DNA of 64,000 nucleotides from positions 1-64,000 of the forward strand of contig JAFTNW010000006.1 in the NCBI GenBank assembly GCA_017451695.1, given 5' to 3'. The translations under genes and the position numbers were made by a program. The notes below the pieces were generated by a model. The model saw only the letters and a program-made list of their open reading frames with translations, made no database searches and was not told where the DNA came from. Source of the DNA: Bacteroidaceae bacterium. GTDB taxonomy: Bacteria; Bacteroidota; Bacteroidia; Bacteroidales; Bacteroidaceae. Positions 35,787 through 45,695 of this stretch are shown here, piece by piece. Position 1 is the first letter of the stretch, and each line of letters opens with the position of its first letter.

Positions 35787-38700
35787 ATGAAAAAAAATAA
35801 ATATATATCGTTCTTGGCTGCTATGGTATTGCCCTTTGCAGCTATGGCACAGAGCATAACATTCGACACCGACGAGGCCGAATATAAAGCCATTGGTGTT
35901 TACGACACATGGGAGAAATCTCCCTTCCGCACAGGAGAACTGACAGGCCGCACTGCGGTAGTAACAAACCATCTGAACCAAGTAGATGACCTGCTGGGCG
36001 AAGCAGCCAATGCCACAGGCAAGATGCTTGCTGTGCAACGCTCACGCTTCGGCAGTAACACATTCGGTGTGCGCATAGACCTCAACGAGCCCATTGACTT
36101 GACACCTGCAGCAAAGTATGTGCATGCTCTTATTCACAAACCCGTGGCAGGCCGTGTGATGCTTGTGGGACTTGGCAAGCGCAATGACCGCCCCGAGCAG
36201 CCACAGACCGTTGAGCAATTCTGGGAGCTGGCATCGGTGGACTTTGTTGCCAACAAATGGCAGGATGCCGTATTCACCATAAAGGGTGCAGGCAACATAA
36301 GCATATACAGTCTTGTATTTGTGGTGGATTGCGAATCGCCCCACAATCTGACAGAAGATTTTATTGCATACGTCGATGAGATAGAGGTAAACAACAGCCC
36401 CGTACAACGTATTGTTTATACCGACTATGCTCTGAATTTTGAAAAAAATGCACAGAGCACACACGGCTCACGCTGGATTAAGAGCATTGCATTCAACGGC
36501 TCGGCCGATGGCAACAAGAGCATTACCCTTAACACAGCAAGCAACAAGCAGATGTACTACGACATGACAGAGGGTGCTATGTTCACAGCCAAAGCAGGCG
36601 AAACCATCACCCCCACATTTACAATGAATGGTAACTGGATGAACGGTTATGTTTATCTTGACCGCGGCAACGATGGTCGCTTCCACGCAACACTGAACGA
36701 CGACCTCACAATCCCCGAGGGCTCCGATGTTATGACATATTCATTCTACTCCGGCAGCAGCAATGACAGCAACGGTGTTAATAGTAATGGCGATGCATTA
36801 ACAGGCTCCGCACGCAATGTACTCAACCCACCGACCTTCAAAATACCCACCGACCTTCAAAACGGCATCTACCGTATGCGTTACAAGATTGACTGGAACA
36901 GCATTGATCCGGGCGGCAATACCCTTGCGGGCAACACCATTGCCAGCAATGGCGGTGCCATCGTTGATGTACGCCTGAATATACACGGCGAAACAACTAC
37001 AATCACGGCACACCAACGTAACTGCGAGCTAATATCGGCAGAGACGGGCGAAGGACTTGGCGGAACCGTGGTACCTTATGGCAAGGGATACAAGATAAAG
37101 GTTGTCCCCTCGGGTGGCTTTGCATACCGCGGTGTAACCGTTGTTCACGGCTACAACATTGTGATTGATGCCAACCAGGATTACGCAATTACCAGCGAGC
37201 AGTATGTGCATGGTACAAAGCAATACTCTATCGACTATATTCCCGCAGCTATGTTCGATGAAAACGACGAATATACAATCCCCGCAGAGTATATCGACGG
37301 CGAGGTACACGTTATTGCCGATGTAATTTCGGGTTACAGCGTAAGATACAACCACCTACTCAATGGCGAGGTGGCAAACACCGAGGTACTCATAACCACC
37401 AATGGCACATACCCCGCACCCACACAACCATGGGGTATCACTTTGAGTGGGGTGCCCACAGGCTCCGTTACCGAAAACTGTGTTAAGGATATTACAGCAA
37501 CCTTTGATAGCAGCGTGCTCCCTTTTTCGGCAGCAAGCAGCTACGGCGAAATAGATAGCTGGTACTACATGACACTTAATGGCAAGTACCTCTTCTACGA
37601 GCAGGGTGCAACATCCATACCCCTAAACAAGCAGGCCGTGGATACATCCAACAAGGATGCATACACATTTGCCTTTGTAGGCAACCCCTACAGCGGCTAC
37701 CAGATTGTAAACCGCGCTGCAGGTGAGGGATACATCCTATCATCTTCAACCACCATGCTTGGTGAAACAGGTGCCAACACCTACCCTGTGATGACTGCAA
37801 CACCCGTACCCGATGGTAACAACATCTATTGGAACCCCAGCAGCAGCACACACGCAACAGGCGGATTCTACTTGGAGCAGAAAGGCCACAGCAGCAACAA
37901 ATTGAACAACCGTGAAAATAAGATGGCCTATTGGACAGCAGGCTATGGAGCAGGCTCAACACTCACCGTTACCCTGAGAGAGACTGGTAAATTGGGTGAA
38001 ATCGCCGACCTTATCGATGAAATAGACACAAAAGGCATACAACCCGGTACCGACCCCGGTTACTATACAGAGGCTACATACGCCACACTTGCACAGGCCA
38101 TTGAAAATGCAAACGGGCTTAGCAACGAAAGCAGCGACAGCGAGGTTGAAGATGCCAAAACCGCTATAAACGACGCGCTTGGAGCACTTGCAACCGCCCA
38201 ACCCGTAAAAGGCAACTACTACATTATAAAAAGCGCCTACCCTAACTGGAGCACAGGCGACAAGGCCATGTATAGCAACGGAACAAATACCATGTGGAAG
38301 GATGCCGACTACACCGATAAATCCTTCTATTGGCTTCTCGAGGATATCGTAAACGGCAAATACATCTTCAAGAACGCAAGCGACTCCAAGTATATGAACG
38401 GACAATCCATGAGCGATACCAAACCCTCAACAGGTGCCACACTCACATGGTTGGACGTAGCGGGCCAATACAACATTATATCGAATAATGTAACAATGCA
38501 CACCGAGGGACACAGCAGCGGTGCAGGCGAGAGTGGCCGCATCGTATCGTGGGGCGGTGGCGCAAACGGTTGCTCTGCTTGGTATCTGCTCACAGCCGAT
38601 GAGCCCACAGCAAGCGGCACTGTAAATGTAACATACACATATACAAACAACGGCAACACTTGGAGCACCGAGCAAAAGACACTGAATGTAAACACCCCAT

Positions 38701-39443
38701 ACACAGCTGCAACAGCAGCCTATGGTGCCGATGCTTCGGGCACAGCCGGCTACGGCCTTGTTCGCAACACACAAAATGCAATTAACATCTACTGCACATT
38801 GAATGGTGAACTGCCCTTTGAATTTGAGGAGGATTGGAACGACGAAGGCAAGTGGTATTACATCACACTCGATACTCGCAACAACTACTACCTGAAACAC
38901 ACAGAGGGCCAAACAGGAATGCCTTTGAACCAAAAGACTCTGCCCGCAGACGAGAGCGAGCTTGATTATTATACATTTGCATTCATAGGCAACCCCTATC
39001 TTGGTTACAAGATTGTGAACTACGCCGCGGGTGAGGGTATGATTCTCTCATCGTCCACCACCATGAGTGGCAGCAACGGCGGCAGCACACGCCCCGTAAT
39101 GATGGACGAGAACTCATTGCCCGCAGACCATAACACCTATTGGGTTCCAACAAGCAGCACATATGCCACAGGCGGTTTCTACTTGGAACAGATGGGTTAC
39201 AGCAACAACAAGATGAACCTGCGCGACGGCTACCTTGCATATTGGTCCACAGGCAAGGACATGGGCTCTACATTCATAGCAACAGAGCGCATTATGGAGG
39301 GTACAGCTACCGGCATAGACGAAATCGTTACCGATGCCGACAGACAGCAAGATGGAATATACGACCTTGGCGGTCGCCGCATAAAGGAGATAACCACAAA
39401 GGGTATCTACATTATAAACGGCGAAAAGGTTATAGTTGAGTAA
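35787..39443 (+). CDS. Large non-catalytic T9SS cargo, probable glycan-binding protein
   Basis: A 1218-residue secreted protein, signal peptide 1-21, ending in a T9SS sorting domain (IYDLGGRRIKEITTKGIYII). No glycosidase motif was found. An N-terminal beta-sandwich-like region (about 22-200) is followed by a region with YVYLDRGNDGRFHATLNDD. Two copies of one module lie at about 590-730 and 1021-1165, each with WYYxTL, YTFAFxGNPYxGYxIVN, AAGEGxILSSSTTM and ATGGFYLEQ. Between them is a FIVAR-like helical piece (about 745-805) and a beta-trefoil-like region. FIVAR and lectin-like modules and the fucosidase partner suggest binding of host glycans; this is inference. Confidence 0.75.
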   Translation: MKKNKYISFLAAMVLPFAAMAQSITFDTDEAEYKAIGVYDTWEKSPFRTGELTGRTAVVTNHLNQVDDLLGEAANATGKMLAVQRSRFGSNTFGVRIDLNEPIDLTPAAKYVHALIHKPVAGRVMLVGLGKRNDRPEQPQTVEQFWELASVDFVANKWQDAVFTIKGAGNISIYSLVFVVDCESPHNLTEDFIAYVDEIEVNNSPVQRIVYTDYALNFEKNAQSTHGSRWIKSIAFNGSADGNKSITLNTASNKQMYYDMTEGAMFTAKAGETITPTFTMNGNWMNGYVYLDRGNDGRFHATLNDDLTIPEGSDVMTYSFYSGSSNDSNGVNSNGDALTGSARNVLNPPTFKIPTDLQNGIYRMRYKIDWNSIDPGGNTLAGNTIASNGGAIVDVRLNIHGETTTITAHQRNCELISAETGEGLGGTVVPYGKGYKIKVVPSGGFAYRGVTVVHGYNIVIDANQDYAITSEQYVHGTKQYSIDYIPAAMFDENDEYTIPAEYIDGEVHVIADVISGYSVRYNHLLNGEVANTEVLITTNGTYPAPTQPWGITLSGVPTGSVTENCVKDITATFDSSVLPFSAASSYGEIDSWYYMTLNGKYLFYEQGATSIPLNKQAVDTSNKDAYTFAFVGNPYSGYQIVNRAAGEGYILSSSTTMLGETGANTYPVMTATPVPDGNNIYWNPSSSTHATGGFYLEQKGHSSNKLNNRENKMAYWTAGYGAGSTLTVTLRETGKLGEIADLIDEIDTKGIQPGTDPGYYTEATYATLAQAIENANGLSNESSDSEVEDAKTAINDALGALATAQPVKGNYYIIKSAYPNWSTGDKAMYSNGTNTMWKDADYTDKSFYWLLEDIVNGKYIFKNASDSKYMNGQSMSDTKPSTGATLTWLDVAGQYNIISNNVTMHTEGHSSGAGESGRIVSWGGGANGCSAWYLLTADEPTASGTVNVTYTYTNNGNTWSTEQKTLNVNTPYTAATAAYGADASGTAGYGLVRNTQNAINIYCTLNGELPFEFEEDWNDEGKWYYITLDTRNNYYLKHTEGQTGMPLNQKTLPADESELDYYTFAFIGNPYLGYKIVNYAAGEGMILSSSTTMSGSNGGSTRPVMMDENSLPADHNTYWVPTSSTYATGGFYLEQMGYSNNKMNLRDGYLAYWSTGKDMGSTFIATERIMEGTATGIDEIVTDADRQQDGIYDLGGRRIKEITTKGIYIINGEKVIVE

Positions 39444-39462
39444 CAACAGGAATATACATTTC

Positions 39463-39508
39463 AAATAGAATCGGCAAGCAACCGCGGTTGCGTGCCGATT
39501 CTATTTTT
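39463..39508 (+). terminator. Terminator after the glycan-foraging cluster
   Basis: AAATAGAATCGGCA (39463-39476) pairs perfectly with TGCCGATTCTATTT, with a second inner GCAACC/GGTTGC stem, followed by T residues. It separates the cargo genes from the T9SS genes. Confidence 0.85.
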
Positions 39509-39581
39509 CAGCAGAGGCCGCTATTTTCGCATTTTTGACATAGAAATGTAGGTTATTTCATTTTTTTTACGAAATTTGCGA

Positions 39582-39589
39582 TAACTTTG
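39582..39589 (+). promoter_or_regulatory. Promoter (-7 box) of the T9SS operon
   Basis: TAACTTTG matches TAnnTTTG, about 75 bases before the porP ATG at 39664. No clear -33 box. Confidence 0.5.
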
Positions 39590-39663
39590 CATAAGTATCG
39601 GTTATTGTGGATAAAAATACCCGCACTATATACGATAAGCCGATATTGCACGTTAAAAAAGAG

Positions 39664-40605
39664 ATGAAGAAATTACTCATACTTTTAATCATTATCGCAG
39701 GAGCGTTTGCCGAGGCACGCGCCCAATACGACGTGCATTTTACCCACTATTGGAACATGCTCAACTTTTACAACCCCGCGGCAGCAGGTGCCACAGGCAA
39801 GTTGTGGGGATACATTGCATACAGCAACCAGATGACAGGGTTCGAGAATAACCCCAAGAGCATGCTCATAAACGTGGACTCCCCCATACCCTTTGTGCGC
39901 GGCGACCACTCGCTTGGCATAGGTGCACTGAACGATGCCATCGGCCTTTTCACAAACCAGCACCTCTATTTCAACTATGCCTATGGTTTCAAACTGTTTG
40001 GCGGGCGCATGGCTGCAGGTGCACAGCTTGGTATTCTCAACTGCAAATTCGACAAAAAGAAGATAGAGTTCGGCGGCGACAGCAACGACCCCGCCTTCCC
40101 CTCGGGAGCAGCCGACGGAAACAAGTTCGATGTGGGCTTAGGTGTGCTGTACCAACACAAGCACTTTTATGTGGGATTGGCAGGTTTTCACCTGAATTCG
40201 CCACTCATTCTGCTGGGCGAAACAAACGAAATACAGATAGACCCCTACTATAATTTTACAGCCGGAGGCAATATTCCGATAAAAAATACGTTAATAACGA
40301 TACAGCCCTATATTCAGGTGATGACCGACCTCGTCTCTTGGCGTGCCGACATAACCGCAAAAGGCACATACAAATACAACGAGAAAGAGTATTTTGGGGG
40401 AATAACATACAGCTACGACACATCTGTGGCACTGTTTTTGGGAATTGAGTTTCTTAATGTTACCGCAAGCTACGCCTACGAACTTTACACATCGGGCGTG
40501 GGAGCCAAAAACGGAAACCACGATGTTTTCATCGGCTACAAACTGAACCTGGACATATTTAAGAAAGGAAAAAATAAACATAATAGTATAAGAATATTGA
40601 AATGA
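39664..40605 (+). CDS. porP: PorP/SprF-family T9SS outer-membrane protein
   Basis: A 313-residue protein with a signal peptide (MKKLLILLIIIAGAFAEARA) followed by QYDVHFTHYWNMLNFYNPAAAG, the family hallmark. The rest is a predicted outer-membrane beta-barrel with alternating strands (VGLAGFHLNSPLI, YNFTAGGNIPI). PorP/SprF proteins help anchor or secrete T9SS cargo and lie next to gldK, as here. The start at 39664 is chosen for the signal peptide; its stop overlaps the gldK start. Confidence 0.93.
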   Translation: MKKLLILLIIIAGAFAEARAQYDVHFTHYWNMLNFYNPAAAGATGKLWGYIAYSNQMTGFENNPKSMLINVDSPIPFVRGDHSLGIGALNDAIGLFTNQHLYFNYAYGFKLFGGRMAAGAQLGILNCKFDKKKIEFGGDSNDPAFPSGAADGNKFDVGLGVLYQHKHFYVGLAGFHLNSPLILLGETNEIQIDPYYNFTAGGNIPIKNTLITIQPYIQVMTDLVSWRADITAKGTYKYNEKEYFGGITYSYDTSVALFLGIEFLNVTASYAYELYTSGVGAKNGNHDVFIGYKLNLDIFKKGKNKHNSIRILK

Positions 40606-42032
40606 TGAAAAAGATAATTTTTCTGCCAATGATTCTTTTGGCACTCGTTGCAGTGTCGTGCCTTAGCCCCCGCAGCTATGGCAATGCCAACGGAGGAGAA
40701 GTTACAGGAGTGAGCGCAGTGGGCGTAAACGAGCCCACGCCCTATGGTATGGTGCTTGTGAAACGCGGCTCGATAAAAGTGGGGGAGGAAAAGGCCGACT
40801 CTCTATGGGGAATGACTGCGCCTGTAAAGGATATCTCGGTTGATGCGTTCTGGATGGACGAGACTGAAGTTTCTAATGCAAAGTACCGCCAATTTGTATA
40901 TTGGGTACGCGACTCCATTATCCGCGAACGCCTTGCCGACCCAGCATATGGGGGCGACGAGACCTATAAGATAACAGAGGACGAGTATGGCGAGCCCATC
41001 GAGCCCTATCTGAACTGGAAAAAGCCCATCCCCTGGCAAAGACCTACCGAGGACGAGCAACGTGCAATAGAGAGCGTTTATATCACCAACCCCATTACAG
41101 GTGAGAAAATGCTTGATGCATCGCAGATGAACTATCGTTACAGCATCTACGACTACACACAGGCCGCTCTGCGCAAGAACCGCTTGAACCCCGAGGAGCG
41201 CAACCGCAACACCGACATCCCCACCGACTACGATGCCGAGGTTATGATATCAAAGGATACCGCATACATTGACGACGACGGTCTGATTGTACGCGAGACA
41301 ATCACACGCCCCCTCACAAGCCAATTCGATTTCTTGCACACATACATTGTAAATATATATCCCGACACCACTTGCTGGGTGAACGATTTCCCCAACGCAA
41401 ACAACGAGATGTATCTTAACCTCTACTTCAGCCACCCCAACTACAACAACCACCCTGTTGTGGGAGTGAGCTGGGAACAGGCTAATGCATTCTGTGCATG
41501 GCGCACCGAGTATCTGTTGCGTGGCTTGGGCGGACAGGCAAAATGGATACAGAGATACCGCCTGCCCTCCGAGGCAGAGTGGGAGTTTGCTGCACGCGGC
41601 AGAGAGGGAACAAAATTCCCATGGGAGAGCGACGACACCAAGAGCGACGAGGGTTGCTACTACGCAAACTACAAGCCCGAGGAGGGTAACTACACCAAGG
41701 ACGGCAGCCTCATCACATCGCGTTGCGGAATATTCTCGGCAAACTCAAACGGCCTTTACGACATGGCCGGCAACGTAGCCGAGTGGACATCCACAGTATA
41801 TACCGAGGCCGGCGTGTTGCAAATGAGCGACATGAACCCCGACCTGCAATACAAGGCTGCAAAAGAGGACCCCTACAGCATGAAGAAAAAGACCGTGCGC
41901 GGAGGTTCGTGGAAAGACGCTGTACGTTTTATACAAGGCGCAACACGCAACTATGAGTACCAGAACGAATCTCGTTCATACATAGGATTCCGTTGCGTGC
42001 GCAGCTATGCCGGCACCGATAGAAGAAGATAA
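40602..42032 (+). CDS. gldK: T9SS ring lipoprotein GldK/PorK
   Basis: A 476-residue lipoprotein: signal peptide with lipobox VAVSC (C20). Most of the protein is a formylglycine-generating-enzyme-like (sulfatase-modifying factor) fold: VDAFWMDETEVSNAKYRQFV, VVGVSWEQANAFCAWR, RLPSEAEWEFAARG, YDMAGNVAEWTS and a C-terminal SYIGFRCVRS. In T9SS it forms the periplasmic ring with GldN under the outer membrane. Translationally coupled to porP; gldL follows 32 bases later. Confidence 0.96.
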   Translation: MMKKIIFLPMILLALVAVSCLSPRSYGNANGGEVTGVSAVGVNEPTPYGMVLVKRGSIKVGEEKADSLWGMTAPVKDISVDAFWMDETEVSNAKYRQFVYWVRDSIIRERLADPAYGGDETYKITEDEYGEPIEPYLNWKKPIPWQRPTEDEQRAIESVYITNPITGEKMLDASQMNYRYSIYDYTQAALRKNRLNPEERNRNTDIPTDYDAEVMISKDTAYIDDDGLIVRETITRPLTSQFDFLHTYIVNIYPDTTCWVNDFPNANNEMYLNLYFSHPNYNNHPVVGVSWEQANAFCAWRTEYLLRGLGGQAKWIQRYRLPSEAEWEFAARGREGTKFPWESDDTKSDEGCYYANYKPEEGNYTKDGSLITSRCGIFSANSNGLYDMAGNVAEWTSTVYTEAGVLQMSDMNPDLQYKAAKEDPYSMKKKTVRGGSWKDAVRFIQGATRNYEYQNESRSYIGFRCVRSYAGTDRRR

Positions 42033-42064
42033 CAAGCAACACATATATAGATTATTATAAAGCT

Positions 42065-42799
42065 ATGGGCAAATATAAAAACGCAATAAGACGAATCCAG
42101 GCTTTTATGGATTCGGCAAGAGGAAAAACAGTTCTAAACTATCTTTATAGCTGGGGTGCCGCTATCGTCATCCTGGGAACATTGTTCAAACTCACTCACA
42201 TATCGGGTGCAAACCTCATGCTCTTTGTGGGTATGGGTACCGAGGTTATAGTATTCTTCTTCTCGGCATTCGAGCGCCCCTACGATGTGGCCATAGACGA
42301 AAAGAAAGAGGAAGAGGCCGAGGAAAAGCTCTCTATTACAGGTACAGGGTTGCAAGGCGGCACCATTGTCATTAACGGCACAATAGGCGGCGGTTCTGTT
42401 GCACCCGCAGATGGTGTTACTACCATAAACAATGCACCCGCAGCATCATACGGCGGCGGTGCAGTAACCGGCAATCCCGAACTTATGCCGCAGATGGACG
42501 AGGTTACAGAGGAGTACATAGAGAAGGTACGCACACTGAACGAGGCAATCATGCACATAACCGAGCAGGCCGATGCGCTTGGTCGCAACATGGAGGAGAT
42601 GGAAACCCTTGGCCGCAACCTCACAGGCATAAACGCTCTCTACGAAACACAATTGCGCAGTGCCGGTAATCAGGTGAGCGCCATAGACCAGGTAAACGAG
42701 CAGACCAAGAAGATGGCTGCACAGATTGAAGAGCTCAATGCCATGTATGCCCGCATGATTCAGGCAATGACTACTAATATGAACAAGCCTCAAATTTAA
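42065..42799 (+). CDS. gldL: T9SS motor protein GldL/PorL
   Basis: A 244-residue inner-membrane protein. Two adjacent membrane spans near residues 24-75 (LYSWGAAIVILGTLFKLTHI and LMLFVGMGTEVIVFFFSAF) are followed by a cytoplasmic coiled-coil tail. GldL and GldM form the proton-driven rotary motor that powers T9SS secretion and gliding. The conserved glutamate in the second span (GTEVIVF) is visible and is the expected proton-path residue. It is 11 bases upstream of gldM. Confidence 0.95.
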   Translation: MGKYKNAIRRIQAFMDSARGKTVLNYLYSWGAAIVILGTLFKLTHISGANLMLFVGMGTEVIVFFFSAFERPYDVAIDEKKEEEAEEKLSITGTGLQGGTIVINGTIGGGSVAPADGVTTINNAPAASYGGGAVTGNPELMPQMDEVTEEYIEKVRTLNEAIMHITEQADALGRNMEEMETLGRNLTGINALYETQLRSAGNQVSAIDQVNEQTKKMAAQIEELNAMYARMIQAMTTNMNKPQI

Positions 42800-42810
42800 G
42801 AGAACACACA

Positions 42811-44388
42811 ATGAAGGTAAAGAAACAGAGAGTCTCACCGCGCCAGAAGATGATTAACCTCATGTACGTTCTTCTGATGGCGATGCTTGCACTGAACGTC
42901 TCTTCGGACGTGCTCAACGGCTTTACATTGGTCGATGAGAGCTTGTCAAAGAGTTCTGTCAATGCAGGCAAGCAGAACGAGGCGTTATACCGAGATTTTG
43001 AGGACTTCATGGCGCAGAACCCCGAAAAGGTGCGCGAGTGGTACAACCGCGCAACATATGTAAAGCAGATGTCCGACTCGCTATACAACCTTGCGGATAG
43101 ACTGAAAATAAAAATAGCCAAAAAGGCTGACGGAGCAGATGGCGATTACAACAACCTTGTAAACCGCGAGGATTTGGAGGCTGCAACATCGGTAATGCTC
43201 GCCCCCGGTACCGGACAGGGACAAAGACTCTACGATGCCATAACAGAGTACCGCGAAGAGATACTCACCATGGTAACCGATTCGGTACAACGCGAACTGA
43301 TAAAGAGCAGCTTCAGCACCGAGGTTCCCCGTCGCGATATATCACTGCTCAAAAATTGGCAGGAGTATCACTTTGAGAGCATGCCCGCAATAGCCGCCAT
43401 CACACTGCTCACAAAATTGCAGAACGATGTAAGATATGCCGAGGGCGAGGTGCTCCACACTTTGGCAAGAAACATCGACGTGGGCGACGTGCGTGTAAAC
43501 CAGATTCGTTCATTGGTAATCCCCACATCGCGCAACGTGGTACGTGGCAGTGAATTCTCGGCACAGATTATTCTTGCCGCAGTCGATTCCACACAACGCC
43601 CGCAGATATTCATCGATGACAAACTGCTTGAAACCACAAATGGTGAATACAGCAAGGTGTGCAATGCCGTGGGCGACTATACACTCAACGGTTACATGCT
43701 TGTGAACGATGGAGCCGGCGCACAGACACGCTACGACTTTTCACAGAAATATACCGTTGTGGAACCCACCGCAACAGTTAGTGCATCGCTCATGAATGTG
43801 CTGTATGCAGGCTTTGAGAACCCTGTGAGCATATCTGTTCCCGGTGTGGCTGCGAACAAGATTAGCGCAAGCATAGCAAAAGGAAAAGGCTCGCTGAAAA
43901 GCGATGGCAAGGGCGGCTACATTGTAACCCCCACGCAGGTGGGCGAAGATATAGTGATTGGTGTAAACGCCACAAACGAGGAGGGCCGCAGCCAAAGCAT
44001 GGGACAATACAGTTTCCGTGTGCGCCAGCTACCCAACCCCACCCCATTTATAGAGTACAAGGACAAGGATGGCAATACCCAGCGCTATCGTGGCGGAACA
44101 GCATTCAGCAAACAATCGCTCATGAGCACCGATGGCATTGTCGCAGCCATCGATGACGGCTTGCTGAACATAGGTTTCAGGGTGCTCTCATTTGAAACCG
44201 TATTCTATGACAATATGGGCAACGCCATCCCGCTCATGTCGCAAGGAGCAAGCTTTACTCCGCGCCAAAAAGATATGTTCCGCAGCCTTGGCCGCGGCAA
44301 ACGATTCTACATATCACATGTAAAGGCAATAGGCCCCGATAATGTAGAACGCCTGCTACCCACATCACTCGAAGTAATAATAAACTAA
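42811..44388 (+). CDS. gldM: T9SS motor protein GldM/PorM
   Basis: A 525-residue protein with one N-terminal membrane span (KMINLMYVLLMAMLALNVSS) and a long periplasmic part of stacked domains that transmits motor rotation from GldL to the GldK/GldN ring. Family landmarks include NVSSDVLNGFTLVDESL at the start and the C-terminal IGFRVLSFETVFYDNMGN region. It fits the four-domain PorM length. gldN follows 42 bases later. Confidence 0.95.
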   Translation: MKVKKQRVSPRQKMINLMYVLLMAMLALNVSSDVLNGFTLVDESLSKSSVNAGKQNEALYRDFEDFMAQNPEKVREWYNRATYVKQMSDSLYNLADRLKIKIAKKADGADGDYNNLVNREDLEAATSVMLAPGTGQGQRLYDAITEYREEILTMVTDSVQRELIKSSFSTEVPRRDISLLKNWQEYHFESMPAIAAITLLTKLQNDVRYAEGEVLHTLARNIDVGDVRVNQIRSLVIPTSRNVVRGSEFSAQIILAAVDSTQRPQIFIDDKLLETTNGEYSKVCNAVGDYTLNGYMLVNDGAGAQTRYDFSQKYTVVEPTATVSASLMNVLYAGFENPVSISVPGVAANKISASIAKGKGSLKSDGKGGYIVTPTQVGEDIVIGVNATNEEGRSQSMGQYSFRVRQLPNPTPFIEYKDKDGNTQRYRGGTAFSKQSLMSTDGIVAAIDDGLLNIGFRVLSFETVFYDNMGNAIPLMSQGASFTPRQKDMFRSLGRGKRFYISHVKAIGPDNVERLLPTSLEVIIN

Positions 44389-44430
44389 CAGCAGAACACC
44401 TGCCACAAACAAGGATAAAAGATAAAAGTT

Positions 44431-45510
44431 ATGAAATACGTCAGCAAATTAGTTGTTATCATAGCAGTATCCCTTATGGGACAGTATGCGGTTGCACAAC
44501 CACCTGCCCGCCTCAAAGAGAAGACAAAGAAAGAGCAGAAGGCAGCAACAGCCGTAACTGTGAACATGACAGAGAGAGCCAAGCTCCAATACCCCACAAA
44601 CGCTGTTCCACAAGAGGTAGTGTGGAAACGCGACATTTACCGTTCACTCGACCTCAAAAACGAGAAGAACGCATCGCTCTACTACCCCGTGGAGCCCATG
44701 GGCAAGAGTGTAAACCTCTTCACATATGTATTCCGCCTTATTCTCGACGGCACAATAACAGCCTACAAATACAATATCGACGGAAATGAATCGTTTGACG
44801 AAGAGAATAAGATTGCGCCCAAAGACCTGCTCGACGACTACCGTATATACTACGAGGAGAAAGATGGCGAGCTTGTAGTGAGCAAGAGCGATGTTCCCAG
44901 CAACGAGGTATTGAGCTACTACATAAAAGAGAGCAACTACTACGACCAGCGCACAGCCACATACAACACACGCGTAACAGCTATATGCCCTGTGTTGCAT
45001 CGCACTGCCGACGAATTCACAACCGAAATCGTGAAATATCCCATGTTCTGGCTCAACTACGAGGAGATTGCCAACATTCTTGCACAGCAAACATTGGTAA
45101 CAAGCAGTTACAACAACGTATCGTCAATGACTATAAACGACTACTTTATAAAAAACTGCTACGATGGCGAGATATACAAGACTGTGAACCTAAGAAACCT
45201 TGCCCTGAACCAATATTGCAAGGACAGCACAGCTGTTAAGAAGGAGCAGGCAAACATAGAGAAACAACTTGCCGATTTCCGCACCAACTTGTGGAACGCA
45301 CCCAAGCCTGCAGTAACACCAGCCGACAGCACAGCCGTGGCCAACGACTCTGTTGCTGTCGATAAAACAGAAAAGACCGAGAAGAAGGGGCTCTTCCGCA
45401 GCACAAAGAAGAAAAAAGATGACGACAAGAAAGAGACCGTGAAAAAGAAACGAAGCGGCAAAAGCAGTGCCGGTGGGGCAAGAGTATCGGTAAGACGTAC
45501 AAGAAGATAA
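44431..45510 (+). CDS. gldN: T9SS ring protein GldN/PorN
   Basis: A 359-residue periplasmic protein with signal peptide (ending near YAVAQ). It partners with GldK in the outer-membrane-associated ring. Family segments: VVWKRDIYRSLDLKNEKNASLYYPVEP and CPVLHRTADEF, and WLNYEEIANILAQQ. The last 45 residues or so are unusually rich in lysine and arginine (KKGLFRSTKKKKDDDKKETV, then RVSVRRTRR), a basic tail that looks disordered. It closes the porP-gldKLMN operon. Confidence 0.93.
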   Translation: MKYVSKLVVIIAVSLMGQYAVAQPPARLKEKTKKEQKAATAVTVNMTERAKLQYPTNAVPQEVVWKRDIYRSLDLKNEKNASLYYPVEPMGKSVNLFTYVFRLILDGTITAYKYNIDGNESFDEENKIAPKDLLDDYRIYYEEKDGELVVSKSDVPSNEVLSYYIKESNYYDQRTATYNTRVTAICPVLHRTADEFTTEIVKYPMFWLNYEEIANILAQQTLVTSSYNNVSSMTINDYFIKNCYDGEIYKTVNLRNLALNQYCKDSTAVKKEQANIEKQLADFRTNLWNAPKPAVTPADSTAVANDSVAVDKTEKTEKKGLFRSTKKKKDDDKKETVKKKRSGKSSAGGARVSVRRTRR

Positions 45511-45520
45511 TAAAGCCAAC

Positions 45521-45564
45521 ATACAAACAGAGAGGATGGAAATTTCCATCCTCTCTGTTTGTAT
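45521..45564. terminator. 44-base perfect palindrome after gldN
   Basis: ATACAAACAGAGAGGATGGAAA is followed directly by its exact reverse complement, giving a 20-bp or longer stem. It lies 10 bases after gldN. The T-tract after it is poor, so it may act as an mRNA 3'-end stabiliser as much as an intrinsic terminator. Confidence 0.6.
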
Positions 45565-45695
45565 AAAGAAAAAGGCCAAAATTTGCATTTTAACTATTTT
45601 TACACTTATTTTGTAGCCAACAACAGAATCTACATGGTTATCCACATAACCAAATGAGATATAAAAAGATTTATATTAACATTAAATTTTGAAAT

